From contig JBGTDM010000044.1 in assembly GCA_041748315.1 (NCBI GenBank), positions 1 through 8,645 of the forward strand: a stretch of 8,645 bases of DNA. The letters are read 5' to 3'. The notes below the pieces were generated by a model. It was given only the letters and a program-made list of their open reading frames with translations. It searched no databases and was not told where the DNA came from. Source of the DNA: CALMEE01 sp041748315. Its GTDB lineage: Bacteria; Planctomycetota; Planctomycetia; Pirellulales; Pirellulaceae. Of the stretch, positions 8,018 through 8,645 are shown in pieces (position 1 is the stretch's first letter; every line of letters starts with the position of its first letter). A program made the position numbers and the translations under genes.

Positions 8018-8038
8018 TTGGATCGGCGAACGATCCAA
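8018..8038 (+). promoter_or_regulatory. Stem-loop between exbB and exbD
   Basis: TTGGATCG-GCGAA-CGATCCAA gives a perfect 8-bp stem with a 5-nt loop, ending 14 nt before the ribosome binding site of the first exbD. No T-tract follows, so it is not an intrinsic terminator and transcription should continue. It could protect or cleave the mRNA between the two genes, or control loading of ribosomes on exbD. Confidence 0.5.
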
Positions 8039-8050
8039 CAGCGAACGATC
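8026..8050 (+). repeat. 10-bp direct repeat before exbD
   Basis: GCGAACGATC occurs at 8026-8035 and again at 8041-8050, a 15-bp period. The first copy spans the loop and the start of the 3' arm of the stem-loop. The second copy carries the same CGATC and could compete for pairing with GATCG (8021-8025), which would place an alternative helix next to the ribosome binding site. The pairing switch is inference. Confidence 0.4.
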
Positions 8051-8052
8051 TT

Positions 8053-8057
8053 AGGAG
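8053..8057 (+). promoter_or_regulatory. Ribosome binding site deciding the exbD start
   Basis: AGGAG is immediately followed by TTG 8058, too close to use, while TTG 8067 lies at the usual 9-nt distance. This favours 8067 as the real start. Confidence 0.6.
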
Positions 8058-8066
8058 TTGGGCCGA

Positions 8067-8528
8067 TTGTCCGCGACGATTGTCCCCGGATCAGGTCGGA
8101 GATACCACTTGCGATTAAGCAAACGAAAACATGGGAACCCGTTATCGGTCAGCATGACGCCGATGATCGATATCGTATTTTTGTTGATCATTTTTTTCAT
8201 GACGCTTCCGCAGTTGACTCGAGCCGTCTATCGTCCATTGGAACTGCCAATCGTACAAAAAATTGAACATGCCGACGCCGACGAACAGTTGACGATTAAC
8301 ATCGATCATCAAGGAAATCTATTTATGGGTGAAAATCAATGCACCCTGGCGTTTGTGGAAGCTGCCGTGAACCGACGGATGCAAGAATTGGGTCATGATG
8401 GATCGAGAATTCGAATACTGATTCGTGCGGATGGTCGCGCGCTTACGGCGACAGTCAACGAGCTTGTTGATTTGTTCAATCGCAATGAGATCAAGCAGGT
8501 CCGCATCAGCTCACGTAGTAGCCAATGA
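8067..8528 (+). CDS. exbD: ExbD/TolR-family proton-motive energiser, first copy
   Basis: ExbD sits within the ExbB channel and passes proton-driven motion to the periplasm. From TTG 8067 the protein is 153 aa (156 aa if TTG 8058 were used). A basic cytoplasmic tail (11-22, rich in R, K and H) is followed by the family signature SVSMTPMIDIVFLLIIFFMT, with one membrane helix (about 32-47). D35 is in the place of the essential aspartate (Asp25 of E. coli ExbD). The periplasmic domain holds DADEQLTINIDHQGNLFMGE and the typical IRADGRALTATVNELVDLF segment, as in ExbD/TolR globular domains. The length is usual for the family. It follows exbB after an 86-nt gap carrying a stem-loop and a direct repeat, and a second exbD starts 30 nt downstream. 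Its partner channel is presumably the ExbB upstream; the envelope target is not visible. Confidence 0.92.
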   Translation: MSATIVPGSGRRYHLRLSKRKHGNPLSVSMTPMIDIVFLLIIFFMTLPQLTRAVYRPLELPIVQKIEHADADEQLTINIDHQGNLFMGENQCTLAFVEAAVNRRMQELGHDGSRIRILIRADGRALTATVNELVDLFNRNEIKQVRISSRSSQ

Positions 8529-8558
8529 GTCGTTAAGTTTAATGGAACCGGCAGTCAA

Positions 8559-8645
8559 GTGAGATTATCCAGCCGCCATCATCGCGATCGCCATTTAGAT
8601 CTGTCAACGACGGGGTTTATCGATGTCGTATTCCTTTTGTTGATT
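8559..8645 (+). CDS. exbD: Second ExbD/TolR-family protein, cut by the right edge
   Basis: The first 29 codons from GTG 8559 read as a basic tail (VRLSSRHHRDRHLD) then STTGFIDVVFLLLI, the start of the ExbD membrane helix with the essential aspartate at residue 22. The 'P' of the usual TPFID/TPMID motif is replaced by G here (TGFID). It lies 30 nt after the first exbD in the same frame, past the TGA at 8526. No strong ribosome binding site is seen; GGA (8544-8546) is 12 nt upstream. A six-codon mini-ORF (ATG 8542 to TGA 8560-8562) ends exactly over the GTG start, which would allow restart coupling. Tandem exbD genes are common in planctomycetes and several other phyla. The full length and C-terminal domain are outside the window. 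Confidence 0.82.
   Translation, partial: MRLSSRHHRDRHLDLSTTGFIDVVFLLLI

Noticed and set aside
8018..8038. Intrinsic terminator between exbB and exbD
   Set aside because: The stem is good but no T-run follows, and the operon clearly continues into exbD.
8058..8060. TTG 8058 as the exbD start
   Set aside because: It touches the AGGAG ribosome binding site with no spacing; TTG 8067 has the usual distance.
8018..8266. 82-codon plus-strand frame over the exbD start
   Set aside because: It overlaps the ExbD signature in the wrong frame; the ExbD frame is unmistakable.

Overview
The window looks like a planctomycete chromosome, most likely of the Pirellulaceae type. This rests on style rather than on any marker gene: a giant exported protein, moderate GC content, frequent TTG/GTG starts, and an ExbB with an N-terminal signal-like segment beside tandem exbD genes. 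No rRNA, tRNA, CRISPR array or insertion sequence was seen.

Layout. The left 60% (1-5177, minus strand) is one uninterrupted reading frame of 1725 codons. It starts at an ATG at 5177 and runs off the left edge with no stop. The protein has a signal peptide, a helical N-terminal third, a beta-rich middle that reads like macroglobulin (MG) domains, a Gly/Pro/Gln/Asp linker, and a beta-rich C-terminal part. A 251-bp divergent intergenic region (5178-5428) holds candidate promoters for both directions and two close inverted repeats. To the right is a plus-strand operon of at least five genes: a 160-aa protein with a winged-helix-like C-terminal half (TTG 5429), an exported helical-repeat protein (TTG 5908, 4-bp overlap with the gene before), an ExbB/TolQ/MotA-family proton channel subunit (ATG 7096), an ExbD/TolR-family subunit (TTG 8067), and the first 29 codons of a second ExbD (GTG 8559) cut by the right edge.

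How they may work together. ExbB and ExbD form inner-membrane motors that use the proton gradient to do work on the cell envelope. The exported helical-repeat protein probably acts in the periplasm with that motor. The small first protein could be a regulator or a cytoplasmic partner. The giant protein is divergently placed and also exported, so it may belong to the same envelope process, but the window shows only proximity. Dense overlaps, short gaps, non-ATG starts and a stem-loop just before exbD suggest that subunit ratios are set by translation.
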